Shown: positions 50,871 to 61,544 of the stretch, one piece after another
Layout: each line of letters begins with the position of its first letter
How positions within the stretch are numbered: position 1 is the first letter of the stretch
NCBI GenBank assembly: GCA_022539475.1
Contig: VCMS01000017.1
Coordinates: forward strand, 62,001-126,000
DNA from: Gracilaria domingensis
Lineage: Eukaryota; Rhodophyta; Florideophyceae; Gracilariales; Gracilariaceae
Direction of reading: 5' to 3'
Length of the DNA: 64,000 bases
Notes under the pieces: model-generated
What the model saw: only the letters and a program-made list of their open reading frames with translations
Told to the model about the DNA's origin: nothing
The model's database searches: none
Translations under genes and position numbers: made by a program

Positions 50871-50940
50871 TGATTTTGTTCTAAATGTTTTTCTCATTTC
50901 GGAGACAAATCGTCCAAAAGCAGAAGATTTGACCAAGCAG

Positions 50941-51515
50941 TATTGAGGAACCTTACACCTTACTGTACTCCCCAGGCAGAGAAGGTAAGGCTCATTTAAA
51001 AAGTCAACTCGTCATTGCAAATGCATGGTTGCACAAAACAACCTTAAAGCAATGACGCCTTCAAGCAGAATGTAACACAATGAGGTTGGATCAAGTCTGG
51101 CCTTCTCCGATGGAGGGGAAGGCCGACTGACGCTCTCTTTATAGTAGCTCTAGCTGTCTATCTAGCTGTCAAACTAAACTATCTAGAGGACATGTCATCA
51201 CAGAGTGACCTACTGTCTCCTAGAGCGTGAGCGACAAGCCGATCACGCTGATCAGGCGTGATATTGGCTTGTAGCTCTACGCCTGTGTTACACAGAACAA
51301 TTTTTGTTGTACAACACAATCAGTCTCCTGCGTGTAGCTTTTAGAGCTGTATTGAGGAATTTTTCAGCTTACCGTACTCCCAGCCAGAGAAGGTAAGGCT
51401 CATTTTAAACCTCAACTCGTCATTGCAAATGCATGGTTGCACAAAACAACCTGAAAGCAGTGACGCCTTGAAGCAGAACAATTCTTGTTGTACAACACAA
51501 TCAGTCTCGTAGCGT
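50941..51515. repeat. Direct duplication interrupted by a solo LTR
   Basis: A unit of about 165 bp (TATTGAGGAA ... GCAGAACAATT-TTGTTGTACAACACAATCAGTCTC) occurs twice. The first copy is 50941-51070 plus 51293-51333, split by the solo LTR; the second is intact at 51352-51515. The copies share about 90% of bases, including CAACTCGTCATTGCAAATGC and ATGGTTGCACAAAACAACCT. Confidence 0.8.
51071..51292. repeat. Solo LTR, copy B (222 bp)
   Basis: TGTAACACA...TGTGTTACA ends, with the duplication CAGAA on both sides (51066-51070 and 51293-51297). Same family and orientation as 41552-41777. No internal retroelement sequence is present near either copy, consistent with recombination between two LTRs. Confidence 0.88.
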
Positions 51516-52134
51516 TGGCACCGCCAAGAGGAGGAAAGAGAAACAATTATGTGCTTTATTTTTATTTTAGAACACTTGCTTCCTGAAAGGCTTGCATGCA
51601 TCGCGCAGTCTAAGTTACCAAGCGGTTCCGCGTTAGCTCCGTTCTCTCCTCTCACGCTCTACCGACACAGCCATGCATAGAATGATAATACAGTGCGTTG
51701 TTGCTCACAAATTTCATACATCTCATCATTTAACTAGTCGCTCGCCCATCACGTTATGGAACGCGGCACAAGAAGGGCAATGTGATAGAAATCCAAATGC
51801 AGGTGCGACGCAGCGCAACCTGGCAGTCAGACTGTGTTAGCATCGCACAGGGACCGCATGGCCTCCCAGGAAGCGTTCAGAACGAGCGCCCAGCAAAGCG
51901 AATATCAACAAGGTTACGAGTTCTTGAATGTCAGCAACAGGACATTAGCAATTTATTCCTGCAATACTATTGGTGGAAGAGAGATCAGAAAGCTCTCACT
52001 GCCTCTCACGTTTCTGACGAACCCAGAGCCGTCATGAAGACAAAACATGCACATCTTCAATTCTGTCTTGCGATATCCCTCATTCCAACCAATTCAAATG
52101 AAAGAAAACTACTTCAGCTTTCGAGTGTGTCGAC
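51516..52134. other. Intergenic, 3' of the metallopeptidase gene
   Basis: No supported gene on either strand. Confidence 0.5.
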
Positions 52135-53085
52135 CTAAGGGCAAGAAAATAATCCTTGGTGTTTCATTTCGAATTCGGCGAAAGAGTGAATGCTTCCTTC
52201 GTTGTACTTTAGTACATCGACCATATCTCTGTAGCTGCTGTCACATAAAGATTGGAGGTTTCGAAGAGCAGCGGCTACGTTTCCAGCAACGTCCAAGGAG
52301 GCATTTCGGTCATAGATTCGTTCACAGTCACCTGCCCAGTACATTGCCCAACCTTCGTTGAACGCAAAAGAAATCGAAGTTACAGAGTTGCAGTTATGGT
52401 CCTGGAAATCTTTCAACTTGTACTCCTTCTCATGATCTCGAAAGTGCTCATAATCTCCATCATAAAAATGTCGAACCACATGCGCAAGCTCATGTTGAGC
52501 GCTTCCGAGATTCCAGTCAAAGTTTTTATCGGAGATCACATTGTCGTACTCAGTAAACGGAGGGCCATCAAGAAATTCATCTACATGAACATTAGCCCTA
52601 GTTGGCAAGGCATCACTCACCCTATCCATGTAGTCCATAAGGGCATCGTAAAAGATCAGATATGTATTACAACGATGGTTATCCATCTTGATATCCCCCA
52701 AGTTTTGAACTCTTCCTTCGCTCACTTCGAAGTATTCTCTATCACCATACAGGACCCGCAATTGTCGTTCGATTCCGTTCTGTGTGTCCTCAAACTGATA
52801 CGTTGTACTAACACGTAGTGTTGGAGCCGTTCCGTCTGGTAATGCGATTGGGGCACCCCTGATTTCAAAGCTTCCCTCTCGATCGGTTACGCCCTTCCCG
52901 ACAAGGTTATCCATGAATCCAATTGTTTGTACGAAGTGCAATCGGATGAAAGGAACGCCAACCCCGTTACAGGTATAGCGTCCCTTAATTCTAACCTGGT
53001 TCCCGCATTTCGGGAATGCTGTTGAGAAATTAAAAAGCACTGTTATGAGCAAGAAAAAGGTGATAAGCTTTTCGAGGAACGACAT
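52135..53085 (-). CDS. Secreted zinc metallopeptidase-like protein with transthyretin-like domain
   Basis: 316 residues. A signal peptide (about 5-23) precedes an N-terminal beta domain (about 27-130) of transthyretin-like form: RIKGRYTCNGVGVPFIRLHF, then VTDREGSFEIRG. The second half carries a zincin motif, HELAH (His198, Glu199, His202). NEGWAMY follows, with Glu244 well placed to be the third zinc ligand of a gluzincin. At least three Cys after residue 130 may form disulfides. If active it would be an extracellular peptidase; the two-domain order is unusual to me. Single exon, no interruption. Confidence 0.72.
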   Translation of the reverse strand: MSFLEKLITFFLLITVLFNFSTAFPKCGNQVRIKGRYTCNGVGVPFIRLHFVQTIGFMDNLVGKGVTDREGSFEIRGAPIALPDGTAPTLRVSTTYQFEDTQNGIERQLRVLYGDREYFEVSEGRVQNLGDIKMDNHRCNTYLIFYDALMDYMDRVSDALPTRANVHVDEFLDGPPFTEYDNVISDKNFDWNLGSAQHELAHVVRHFYDGDYEHFRDHEKEYKLKDFQDHNCNSVTSISFAFNEGWAMYWAGDCERIYDRNASLDVAGNVAAALRNLQSLCDSSYRDMVDVLKYNEGSIHSFAEFEMKHQGLFSCP

Positions 53086-53888
53086 GCTTCGATTTGAACA
53101 AGAGTTTCAAGCCCATACAAACTTTGATATACCTTCAGCTAAAGCCACACGAGAATGCAGAGAAGTTAGACGGTCATTTGTACCACCGCAGTACCAGAAT
53201 GTGGCAGTCAAATATCTGCGAGAGATGCTTTTCGTTTCCTCTGAAAGCAATACCTGGCCGCAGGAGGGTCAGAATACAGAGGAGGCTCTCTGCGAGACGC
53301 CAACGTGGTAGCGTCACGACAGTCGTGCAAAGAGATTTCTCCGAATTAAGAGATAGTCTACCACAACACAAAGAGAATAAACGGAATATATGTCTTCAAG
53401 GTTCCAGGTTGGGTTTAAAAATGAAAGGTGGGGATACATTATGGGTCGCCGGCTACCCACTTAAAACTGTTGTCCAACATCCCCAAGCTAATCATATGAC
53501 TTAGCTCTCAGTAGACTAGATATTCCTCAAAAACCTTTCATTTATAATCTGATGATGTCTTGAGAACGACAGCAAGAGGGAAGTCGAGTTCAAGTATTAA
53601 GGATGATTGATATCAGGATCTTTATAAGCACCTCTGACATCCGTGTGAGGATTCCTTCTGCAGACGAACTCGATTTTTATTAAAGAGATAAAAGAATTCC
53701 GCCCTTCCGTACTTCCTCTCCTATCCCAGTTTCCGATCCAGCCCACGGCAAATCGTTTGGCACCTAGTTCGGATCTCGAACTCATCGTCTTTCTCCGGCG
53801 TTCCCAATTCGAGCAGACCCTGTCAGATTCTTTTCGAAAGCCGACGAGCTCCTGCACTGCTTCAAGACCTTCGTTGATTTCATCTACA
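53086..53888. other. Shared upstream region of two divergent secreted-protein genes
   Basis: About 0.8 kb between the metallopeptidase gene (minus) and the small secreted protein gene (plus). No accepted ORF. Confidence 0.45.
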
Positions 53889-54302
53889 ATGCGTGGTTTT
53901 CCGTTAATTTTGAGCTTGGCTCTTATGACATTAATGTCTTCTCCCGCTTTATGTTTAACTGTGACCTGCATCGCGTCACCAGTCGGGGATGCTTGCTTTA
54001 CTGAAAACGGATTACCTCTCCAATGCGCTGTGGGAGTGAGCGATCAGGAAAGGGAGCGATTCCCGACTGCCGTGTTAATCGTGAACGGTGATGTGCAAGG
54101 TGAAGTCAGAATAGAGAGCGGAATTCTTATTTGGGAAGACACTCCAAGGACACCGTCATGTGGAACTTTTGGTAAGATCCACCGGAAAGACCTATTGTAC
54201 AGTGGCTCCAAACATACTTGCAGACCTCAAGGATTAAAGGAAGTGCAGACGGGGGTCCTGTCTCTAATTCCTAATGGGTTTCGTTTCAATCGTATCTGTT
54301 AA
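53889..54302 (+). CDS. Small secreted protein
   Basis: 137 residues from the ATG at 53889; the frame is open upstream to 53757, but this start begins a clean signal peptide (FPLILSLALMTLMSSPALC). The mature part has six Cys (C-x8-C-x8-C, then three spaced Cys and a C-terminal Cys). No family recognised, and the spacing differs from the 11-cysteine family at 17-20 kb. Probably extracellular. Confidence 0.55.
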   Translation: MRGFPLILSLALMTLMSSPALCLTVTCIASPVGDACFTENGLPLQCAVGVSDQERERFPTAVLIVNGDVQGEVRIESGILIWEDTPRTPSCGTFGKIHRKDLLYSGSKHTCRPQGLKEVQTGVLSLIPNGFRFNRIC

Positions 54303-54935
54303 TGAGGCACGTGCTTGGGGCCTCAGTAGTATTAACGTGTTGTACTTATGAGTATACAATGGATGTTATTCAATACTAAAAACGACTCTATTCGTGTTCC
54401 ACATGCCAGTGACCAACATACAAAAATTGCGAATTATCGCTCCTCCCACCGTACCAGAATGTAGCATGGCAAAGAGCAAAAGTCTTCACGGTGGGACCCA
54501 TTGCTGCGTAAAAAAGTTAGAAGGAAGCGGATTTTTCGTTTCGTCTTGGTTGGCATCTCCAGCTTGCAGCATTGGGGTAGTGCCGGTGACTTTTATACCA
54601 ATCTTGAGCTCTCTCGTGGCAAATTCGCTCACAAAGTTCTTGTTCCTTGCTCCTCGAACAATCCACAAGCTTTGGTGGAACTTGAAGGTTCAACATGTCC
54701 CACTGAAACCACATTCGGTTAGAGTGAGTAGGGAGAAAGAAATATGCTCAGGGATCCCAATCGGGGAGGGCGGCGACAGATCGCTGCTTGTCAGGCTGCA
54801 TGCCGCCGCAACGACAACCGAAGGTACACGTATGTCGTAGTTGTTGCGGCAGCATTGTAGTGTCAGCGAGGTGCAGATCGAAGACACTATCAGTACTTCA
54901 ACACCTCCAGCCATGTGCCGTGGGCAAGCACATGA
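54303..54935. other. Intergenic, no gene seen
   Basis: Several short overlapping ORFs, none with a domain or coding-like composition. Confidence 0.45.
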
Positions 54936-54993
54936 GCCGCCATAGCTCAGCGGGTGGTAAGTCCGTGACACAGGTTCGAATCCTAGCGCGGCC
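54936..54993 (+). tRNA. Truncated tRNA-like sequence
   Basis: 58 nt. An A box (TAGCTCAGCGGGTGG) and a B box (GGTTCGAATCC) are both good matches, and the ends GCCGC and GCGGC pair, but only about 14 nt lie between the D-arm and T-arm, so no anticodon arm fits. Either a tRNA-derived repeat head or a deleted tRNA gene. It resembles the sequence at 41466 over the A-box side (GCCAT-A/G-GCTCAGC). Confidence 0.5.
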
Positions 54994-56837
54994 AATCCCC
55001 CTAACCTACTACAAGCATGCCGCACGTCACTCTGCGTACCTTCGCAGAAACCGTCGGTTTGAGCGCTGCTGAGTTTATTTCCAACATTTAATTTGCCAGG
55101 GTTCTACAAATACGAACAAGCATAGGTTATTGCTTCTGACAGGACCTTGTCAAGCGAATGCAGACCGAGGCGAATGCTCGCCCGAGCGGAGCGTGGCCAA
55201 GCACTAAGCCAAAGTCCCTAATATCGCTCGTCTCGGTCCTGTGCTATAACCTGCTTGTCCGACAGGATTTGATGTCCAATGGATTCAGCACGAACGGTAC
55301 AAATGGCAGCAGTTTGATACAGAGAGCGGCTACGTCGTAGAACGGTCAGCATGACCGTTCCACGATGTAGCTCTTGTGGACCACACGAACATGACCACTA
55401 CGCACCACAACTTGTGTAGCAAAATATCTGTGTAAGTAGGCGTCTTTCTGGTTTAAACAGACCACCAACAAGCGACACGTCCACATCCAAATACTTCCTG
55501 TTGAATGCCGAAAGCTTGCTTCCTAAAGATCTTTTGAACAAGATTGCAGCAAGAAAGCAGCGCATTACTTTCTAGACACAAAGGCTTCAAGCTACCGAAA
55601 GTTTAAAGGAAGTCATACAGTTTTCAGCACCTTCGAAGACAGAATATCAAAATTGCTACTTGTTTATCCTCCGCCTTTTAATACGGAAGGTGTATGAATA
55701 CAGTTGTGTTCAAAAACTGATGATTAGTCTTCCTAGTTTCGACTGGCAAGCGAGCAGCATGGTGGCTTTCCGAAAGCCAAACAATGCGTGGTGGTTGAAG
55801 GTTGAGTTCCAGCGGCGAGGAACGAAAGACTGATGCTACCAAATGTAATACGGAAGGTGGATGAATACAGCTGTGTTCAAAAACTGGTGAGCTTCCAGGT
55901 GGGATCGGCTGTATTCCTCTCCGCAGGAGCAGTCCAGATTCGTACCTCCTCTTCTATAGCACGCGTGGAGTGCGGCTCGAAGCGCTAGTGGCTAATGAAG
56001 GTAACTGTAAACCTCAAGCGTACGTACAGAGACAATAACGCTAGGATTGTAGGTCACTACTGCTTTACATACGTATCGAAAGGTGGTACGAGTTGCTCCC
56101 CTCTGCTCTAATTGAAGAGTTCCGAAGCCTCGAATTGATACCGGAAGGTTAAGATCGAAACCCATAAACCTAGAAACGTTGTCGGCATACTGTCGTCCTT
56201 TGTTGCATCCGTCTCACTATTTCGGGCAGCCGTTTAGTTCTGCGAGTTGACATTGATAGTTTCAGAGGCAACGTCATGGCGTCCTTGCAATAAGGTTTTC
56301 TTGTGGGGCTTGTCACAGGTGTTATATTTTTGTCGGAAAAGTGGACAACCGCCAAGAAGAGAGATGGGCAGCAATACCCATCCAGTAAGGATTAAGAGCA
56401 GGCTAGTGATGTATGGCAAGAATATACAACGTTAATTCGGACTTGGAATCCAAATAATTTGGTTCAAGTTTGATAATAATTCGTCCTTCTCATGAAACAA
56501 TTTCTACCAAATTGTTTCTGTAACCACAAGGTTTACGTCGACCTATAATCAAAGGTAGGATCTGTCCGTTTAACAAATTAAAGAAGACCAAAGACTACCT
56601 GTAGTAGCATGAAGACATAATGCTTACCCTTTTCCAAACTCCCTTCCCATCCGAACAAACGTCCAACAATCCAGGAATATCTGCCTCAGAGCCGTAAAAT
56701 GAGACGGATCATGATATTTATGTCGCTCCTCCTGCAGTCATGCACAAAGTATACTTCGATACGTCGATCTCGGCCCATGAAGCATTAGGAGATAAATACC
56801 GTGTGCAGCCTGACATCTATGTCGACCACCAAGGTTA
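54994..56837. other. Intergenic, about 1.8 kb
   Basis: No supported gene. It contains the 44-bp direct repeat pair listed separately. Confidence 0.45.
55679..55889. repeat. Pair of 44-bp direct repeats, 167 bp apart
   Basis: TAATACGGAAGGTG-T/G-ATGAATACAG-T/C-TGTGTTCAAAAACTG-A/G-TGA at 55679-55722 and 55846-55889, with three differences. Confidence 0.75.
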
Positions 56838-57926
56838 ATGATGGTGTTGATTCCACTCAAATCGCAGTATGTTAGCCTCATAATATCCTTTTTCTCGCTG
56901 TTTTCAGAGCTTGTTTTGCTCCAAGCTATCCTTCGGTTCAATCTCTTTTTTGAATGCCGGAACTTGCGGAAAGGAAACGAAGTGAGCGTAAGTCGTCACC
57001 GACATCGTGTCGTCACGGTTTCCATTTTGTCCCTCCTGGCTTTTCTTGCTTTGGAAATCATCACATCCTTCTTCAGTGATCCCGCCGTGCAAAAAGCTTT
57101 GGTCACTCAGCCTTGCGTTGCTGTCGATGGACTCGATCGCAGAAATGGTTCAAATGGACTGCTGATCGAAGAAGATTTTGTGTCTATCAGATGCAATGAC
57201 TTCCTCGACAGGAGCATTATCTACAGGGCTGGAAATTATAGCTTCGAAGAGAAAAGGGTGACGTGCTCTACCACTAACCTTCTGGAACTTAAGACTGAAG
57301 CTGTGCACGAATATCTTTTGGACGGAGCTGAACGAATCTCAACAGAAGACCCCAATCCAAATCCTCTTCTTCATTGTGTGGATGGTCTCTGTGTGGTTGC
57401 CGAAACAGTTGCATCTACTCTGAGCGAGAGACGAAATGGTACCCTGCTAAAGCTGTCTCAAAATTTTCGAGAAGACACGATAGCAGACTTGCGAGAAACG
57501 CGACCTCCGATGCGGTATATAGAAGTTATCGTTTTCTATGACTTTTCTGGGCTTCAACCTCTATTTGCTGAGCGTGCTTTGAACCCTAATTCTGTAGTGG
57601 TATCTGATCCAATAGAATGGGTCCGACGAGTATTTTTGGGTTCCGAAACCACATTGTGTGCCTTTGAAACTGAAGTTGGAGATGCGACAACCATTCCAAT
57701 TGCTCTTGTGTGCGTCATTCTCGTCGTTTGGTTTCTTTCCTTTCTCATATGCATTTCAACTCTTTTCATTCGTGGAAGGATCTTCTACGATATAAGCGAT
57801 CCATTTCATTGGGCAAAACTTACGAGATTCAGCATTGATTCACACATTGTAGGGGATCCTGTGATCTCAAAAATCGAGGGAAGCGAGAAGTGCGTTGTTC
57901 AGGTGTCAGATTCACTGAGAAAATAA
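56838..57926 (+). CDS. Three-helix membrane protein of unknown function
   Basis: 362 residues. Hydrophobic helices lie near 14-36 (ISFFSLFSELVLLQAI...), 59-80 (VVTVSILSLLAFLALEII) and 288-312 (IPIALVCVILVVWFLSFLICI). The 200-residue loop between the second and third is probably outside the cell or in a lumen; it has about seven Cys and several N-glycosylation sites. The second ATG (codon 2) is equally possible as a start. No family recognised. Confidence 0.6.
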   Translation: MMVLIPLKSQYVSLIISFFSLFSELVLLQAILRFNLFFECRNLRKGNEVSVSRHRHRVVTVSILSLLAFLALEIITSFFSDPAVQKALVTQPCVAVDGLDRRNGSNGLLIEEDFVSIRCNDFLDRSIIYRAGNYSFEEKRVTCSTTNLLELKTEAVHEYLLDGAERISTEDPNPNPLLHCVDGLCVVAETVASTLSERRNGTLLKLSQNFREDTIADLRETRPPMRYIEVIVFYDFSGLQPLFAERALNPNSVVVSDPIEWVRRVFLGSETTLCAFETEVGDATTIPIALVCVILVVWFLSFLICISTLFIRGRIFYDISDPFHWAKLTRFSIDSHIVGDPVISKIEGSEKCVVQVSDSLRK

Positions 57927-59017
57927 ATGTAAGATGCCGACTCAGAAAACACAAAAGTACCTCCCATTGAGGACTGAAGTGGTCTTTATGTGGGCGAGCT
58001 TACGTGTTCAGTTACGATCGACTATACAAAGGCACCTACTACATAGCATAGTGTTCATGTCTGCTCAAAGCTAATCAGTGCTTGGAAAAGCAAGCTTTCA
58101 AAGGAGAACCCGGTAAAGCTCCTTGGCCTCCTTAAAAACTTTTGCCTCTCAATAGCTTTTATGATACAAAGTTTTAGAAATCTAAATATCAGTGAATAGA
58201 GAAGCATGCCTCTCTAAGAAAGGGTCTCAAGGCTCCTTTGCAACACGGATTTGAAGAGTAAAGATTGATTTGAATGTGAAGCATAGATAAAAGGTTAGAA
58301 GCAGGGCTGCAACCAATATAATTGCATTTAATTGTTTCTCAAAAGGCAATAAACAATATGTCTCTCCATTGGTTTCTGTCTTGCAATTAGATTTGCAAGA
58401 TTAACACCCAAAGTCTGCAATAAAATTAGCAATAACCGAATAGTTTTGCTATAGTTTAGTAAACCCATCAAGTAACAGATGCTGATATATGCCGAGATCT
58501 TACTCCCACAACTCAAAACCATCGTCAAAAATGTAAACCATGAAAACGTTTAACAAATTTCATTAAAATAGGAAATTTTCATATACCTGACAGGAAAAAA
58601 TCCAAACTGTAGACGTTGAAATGTTTTGATATGTTCTTATACGGTCCTGAAGACAAATAGTTACTGTTATTGTGCGATATTGGTTCAGCTCTCAGAGTGA
58701 TTTTAACTGTTTGGTAAGAGAGAGGTGTTCCCGGAAACACGGAAAACCCCAAAAAATAGCATAGTTATCTGACTACATATGTATCTTGAAAGTATCACAC
58801 GCCCCACCCCAGGGAAATGCGAGAATTCCTCAAATTCCAAGATTTTGGCGCTTTATGGACTTCCTTTCTATAAAAAGAACTCTCTATCCAAACGGGTGTT
58901 AGGAGTGTTTAAGATGTTAAATATTGAGGAACATAAAAACCCAAAGTATATACAAGAAGATACTTTATAAAAATATGGCATTACGTATTTCTTTTACGGT
59001 TTATACAAAGCCTTTTC
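57927..59017. other. AT-rich intergenic sequence
   Basis: No supported gene. It may include the left flank or end of the DNA transposon that follows; no inverted terminal repeat was found by eye. Confidence 0.4.
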
Positions 59018-59970
59018 TTAGTTACTGAAGACAGAAAAAAGTCTTGCCCCATTACGCAACGAAAGTTGCACAATATTAGCTATAGCAAAAGAACAGCTCG
59101 AATGAGTCAAACGGTTGTGATAGTATTTTTGATCCAGTACTTTGAACTTTTTGAAATAACGATTCAATGCTTCATGCCTTGCCCTCAATCTGCAATGCAC
59201 ATCTTCCAGATGTGAGGGAATGTGATTAGCTCTCAGACATTTTAAATCAGGGTAGCCATTGTCCGTAACGACTTTTTCTTCATGTTGGAGTCTGACTTTT
59301 AAATCTCGTCTAAATATTTTAACATCCGGAAAGGATCCAAACGGAAAGCCACCATTCACCCAAAAAATAAATCCATTATCTACTCTTAACCCTATTTCAT
59401 ATCGGAGACCTGCACCCTTAAATTTATGAGAATACCATGTTCTTGAAAAAGGGTACGGTTCGTTGATAGGACAGTCTGTACAATCTCCTGAAATAAAACA
59501 AGACTGAAACTGTTTTGAAAGAAGCCTATTCTGTAGTCGTATCTGATTTGTTATGGTCAGTATAATTCAAATAAAATCTTAGTTACCTGAAATGATTAAC
59601 TTACAATTTTAAGTCCTCGTAGTAACCTGACAAACTTCCAAGACCATTTTCTAAAGGTTTTTTCGTCAACACCGGTAATAACTGTGTTCACAGCTTCTGG
59701 ATTGTATTGCTTTAGAAACAGAAGAGCCCAAAGTAGGTGTTTGGGCGATGCTCCTTGTGGCACAAGCGGTCGTAGATTGTTCCAAAGAACAGAACAAACA
59801 TGATAGTCGGTGCCAAACAAACAAAGAAAACGTCGACTCGCGTTCACACTTCTTCGTCGCTTTGCAAAGCTTGGAAGAGAAACAAAAACGTTGCGAAACG
59901 TTGAGGCAGTAGCTGGCTGACCTCTCATGATTGATAATTTCTGACAACGCTTCTGAAGTTGACATTGCAT
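59018..59970 (-). CDS. PIF/Harbinger-type (DDE_Tnp_4-like) transposase, one intron
   Basis: Exon 1 (59970-59605) and exon 2 (59530-59018) join in frame across a 74-bp GTAAGT...ACTACAG intron, giving 292 residues with no stop. Exon 1 ends in a helical region (GASPKHLLWALLFLK, TGVDEKTFRKWSWKFV). Exon 2 has the DDE core: GDCTDCPI (first Asp), VTDNGYPD (second Asp), RARHEALNRYFKKFKVL (Glu), with WYSHKFKGAGLRYEIGL between. All three catalytic residues are present, so the enzyme may be active. The assignment to PIF/Harbinger rather than a related IS5-like eukaryotic group rests on motif layout. Confidence 0.8.
59531..59604 (-). other. Intron of the transposase gene (74 bp)
   Basis: Donor GTAAGT and acceptor CTACAG on the minus strand, phase 0. 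Without removal, the first ORF stops within two codons; with removal, the frame runs through to the conserved NRLLSKQFQSCF segment. Confidence 0.75.
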
Positions 59971-61096
59971 ATCTGGCCTTTAAATATGGATAGTCAATGT
60001 GTGTTCATGACACTTAGACAAGAAATATTTTCATTCCTCCTTCTTACATACCTATCGAGACCCAAAAGGTGATGGGCATTACAAGAGAATTACTGTCGCA
60101 GGAGCATTGTTGGCGGCCTGTGTCAATAGAACATTTTATATTTGGACAAGAGGATAATTGTTTACATAGAATGAAATATCGATTAAAAGCACTCCATACC
60201 CTGTTCTTAGTGACCCACGTTTCTCTCGAACTTACGCAACTGACTCACGTACTTAACTGTAGATTGTAAACGTTTGAATATAGTACAAGAAAGTATATGA
60301 TATGTTATATGTAAAACGCATGTTGTGTCTTCTGAGCTTTCCATGTATGTCTTAAGTTTCGCGGTCTCACAAAGAGCAAACGGTCTAAGTGCTCTCCTCT
60401 TTCGAAATAAAACCTTACGATACAATTCTGTAAGTAGTTTTCTAAGACTCAGAAGCTAGAAAACGAATATTTTACAGTGTTTAAGCAAACCTTTCAACAT
60501 TGCATTGATGAATACTACTTTATAAAGTAATATTTCTATATAGACCGGTATTATTTGCATACTAGAGAGTTGTCTAATGCTAACTTCCAACACTGGAAGA
60601 CATATTACTATTATTGCACAGACGAAAGAACCTACAAAAACGCATCCCAACACATCAACGGGAAGCTCATTATGATGTGTGTTGAGTTGGGAGTCAATAC
60701 GATATTAGAATGAAAGGCTATGTAAGTTTAGCAGTTTTATAAACGCATGAGTAAGAGGCTGAAAACATATCTTGCTCATCCAAAAAGTCTAAAAGGATTA
60801 TATTCTACTTGGCAGGTTTCGCAATATTCACGACTTGTCAAAAGGCGAAAACCTTTTCTTACGTCATAAAGACAAACTTAACGTGAGCTATGTATCTTTA
60901 ACCCACTTCAATCTGTCGCCGCATATGACAATTACTCATACGTTTGACAATAGATACGTACACGATTATGTACGCAGCACAAGTGCAAGGTGGTACATCT
61001 ATACCTTTTTGCGCCTATAAAGGTCCTTGATTGGTTTCAGACGCCGGGCAGCAATCCCCAAATACCGAGCACCAGAGCATTCATCATCTCCAAAAC
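59971..61096. other. AT-rich spacer between divergent transposon genes
   Basis: No supported gene. It lies between the minus-strand transposase and the plus-strand two-exon gene, so may hold both promoters. An acceptor-like GGTTTCAG at about 61,040 hints at a 5' untranslated exon for the next gene. Confidence 0.35.
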
Positions 61097-61544
61097 ATGT
61101 CTCACAAGCGCACAGTACTCCGTCTCACCGAGTCTTCAGCTGCCGTCAAGCGGCTCCGACAAATGCTTCGAACGGGAGAAACAACAGGGGACGAGAACGC
61201 AAGCGAAGTGAAGAATATGGACCCAATATTTCGACCATGTAAAATCCCTACATTTCGTCTCCGCTATGGGAAGATACGAAGCGAGATGTTGAATCATGTT
61301 CGTAAATGTACATATGACTTTTTGTGAGGATTAAAACGTATAATCTAACATCTACCCAGAGCCTGAAAGCTCCATTCCAGTGCAAACAACGGAGGACGAA
61401 GAGATTGGAATTCAACCAAAGTGGAATAACGCAGGACCATCCGAAGAGGTTACGCCTATTGAATTTCTCGAAAAGAATGTGGATAGTAAGAGCATCTCCA
61501 CCGGCACGGAACAAAAAAGCAAACAAGCAAATAATCTGACGTGA
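61097..61544 (+). CDS. Small two-exon protein of unknown function
   Basis: Exons 61097-61301 and 61360-61544 join across a 58-bp GTAAAT...CCCAG intron with matching phase, giving 129 residues. The N-terminus is basic and helical (VLRLTESSAAVKRLRQML); the C-terminus is acidic and polar (EDEEIGIQPKWNNAG, EEVTPIEFLEKNV). Exon 2 read in the unspliced frame gives only a Lys/Arg-rich artefact. It lies between the transposase and the broken gene at 62.7 kb, so may belong to the same element. No family recognised. Confidence 0.5.

Noticed and set aside
59359-59490. Acceptor at TTTCAG (59488-59493) for the transposase intron
   Set aside because: It would leave the exons out of phase; the CTACAG acceptor at 59531 keeps the frame and adds a conserved-looking segment.
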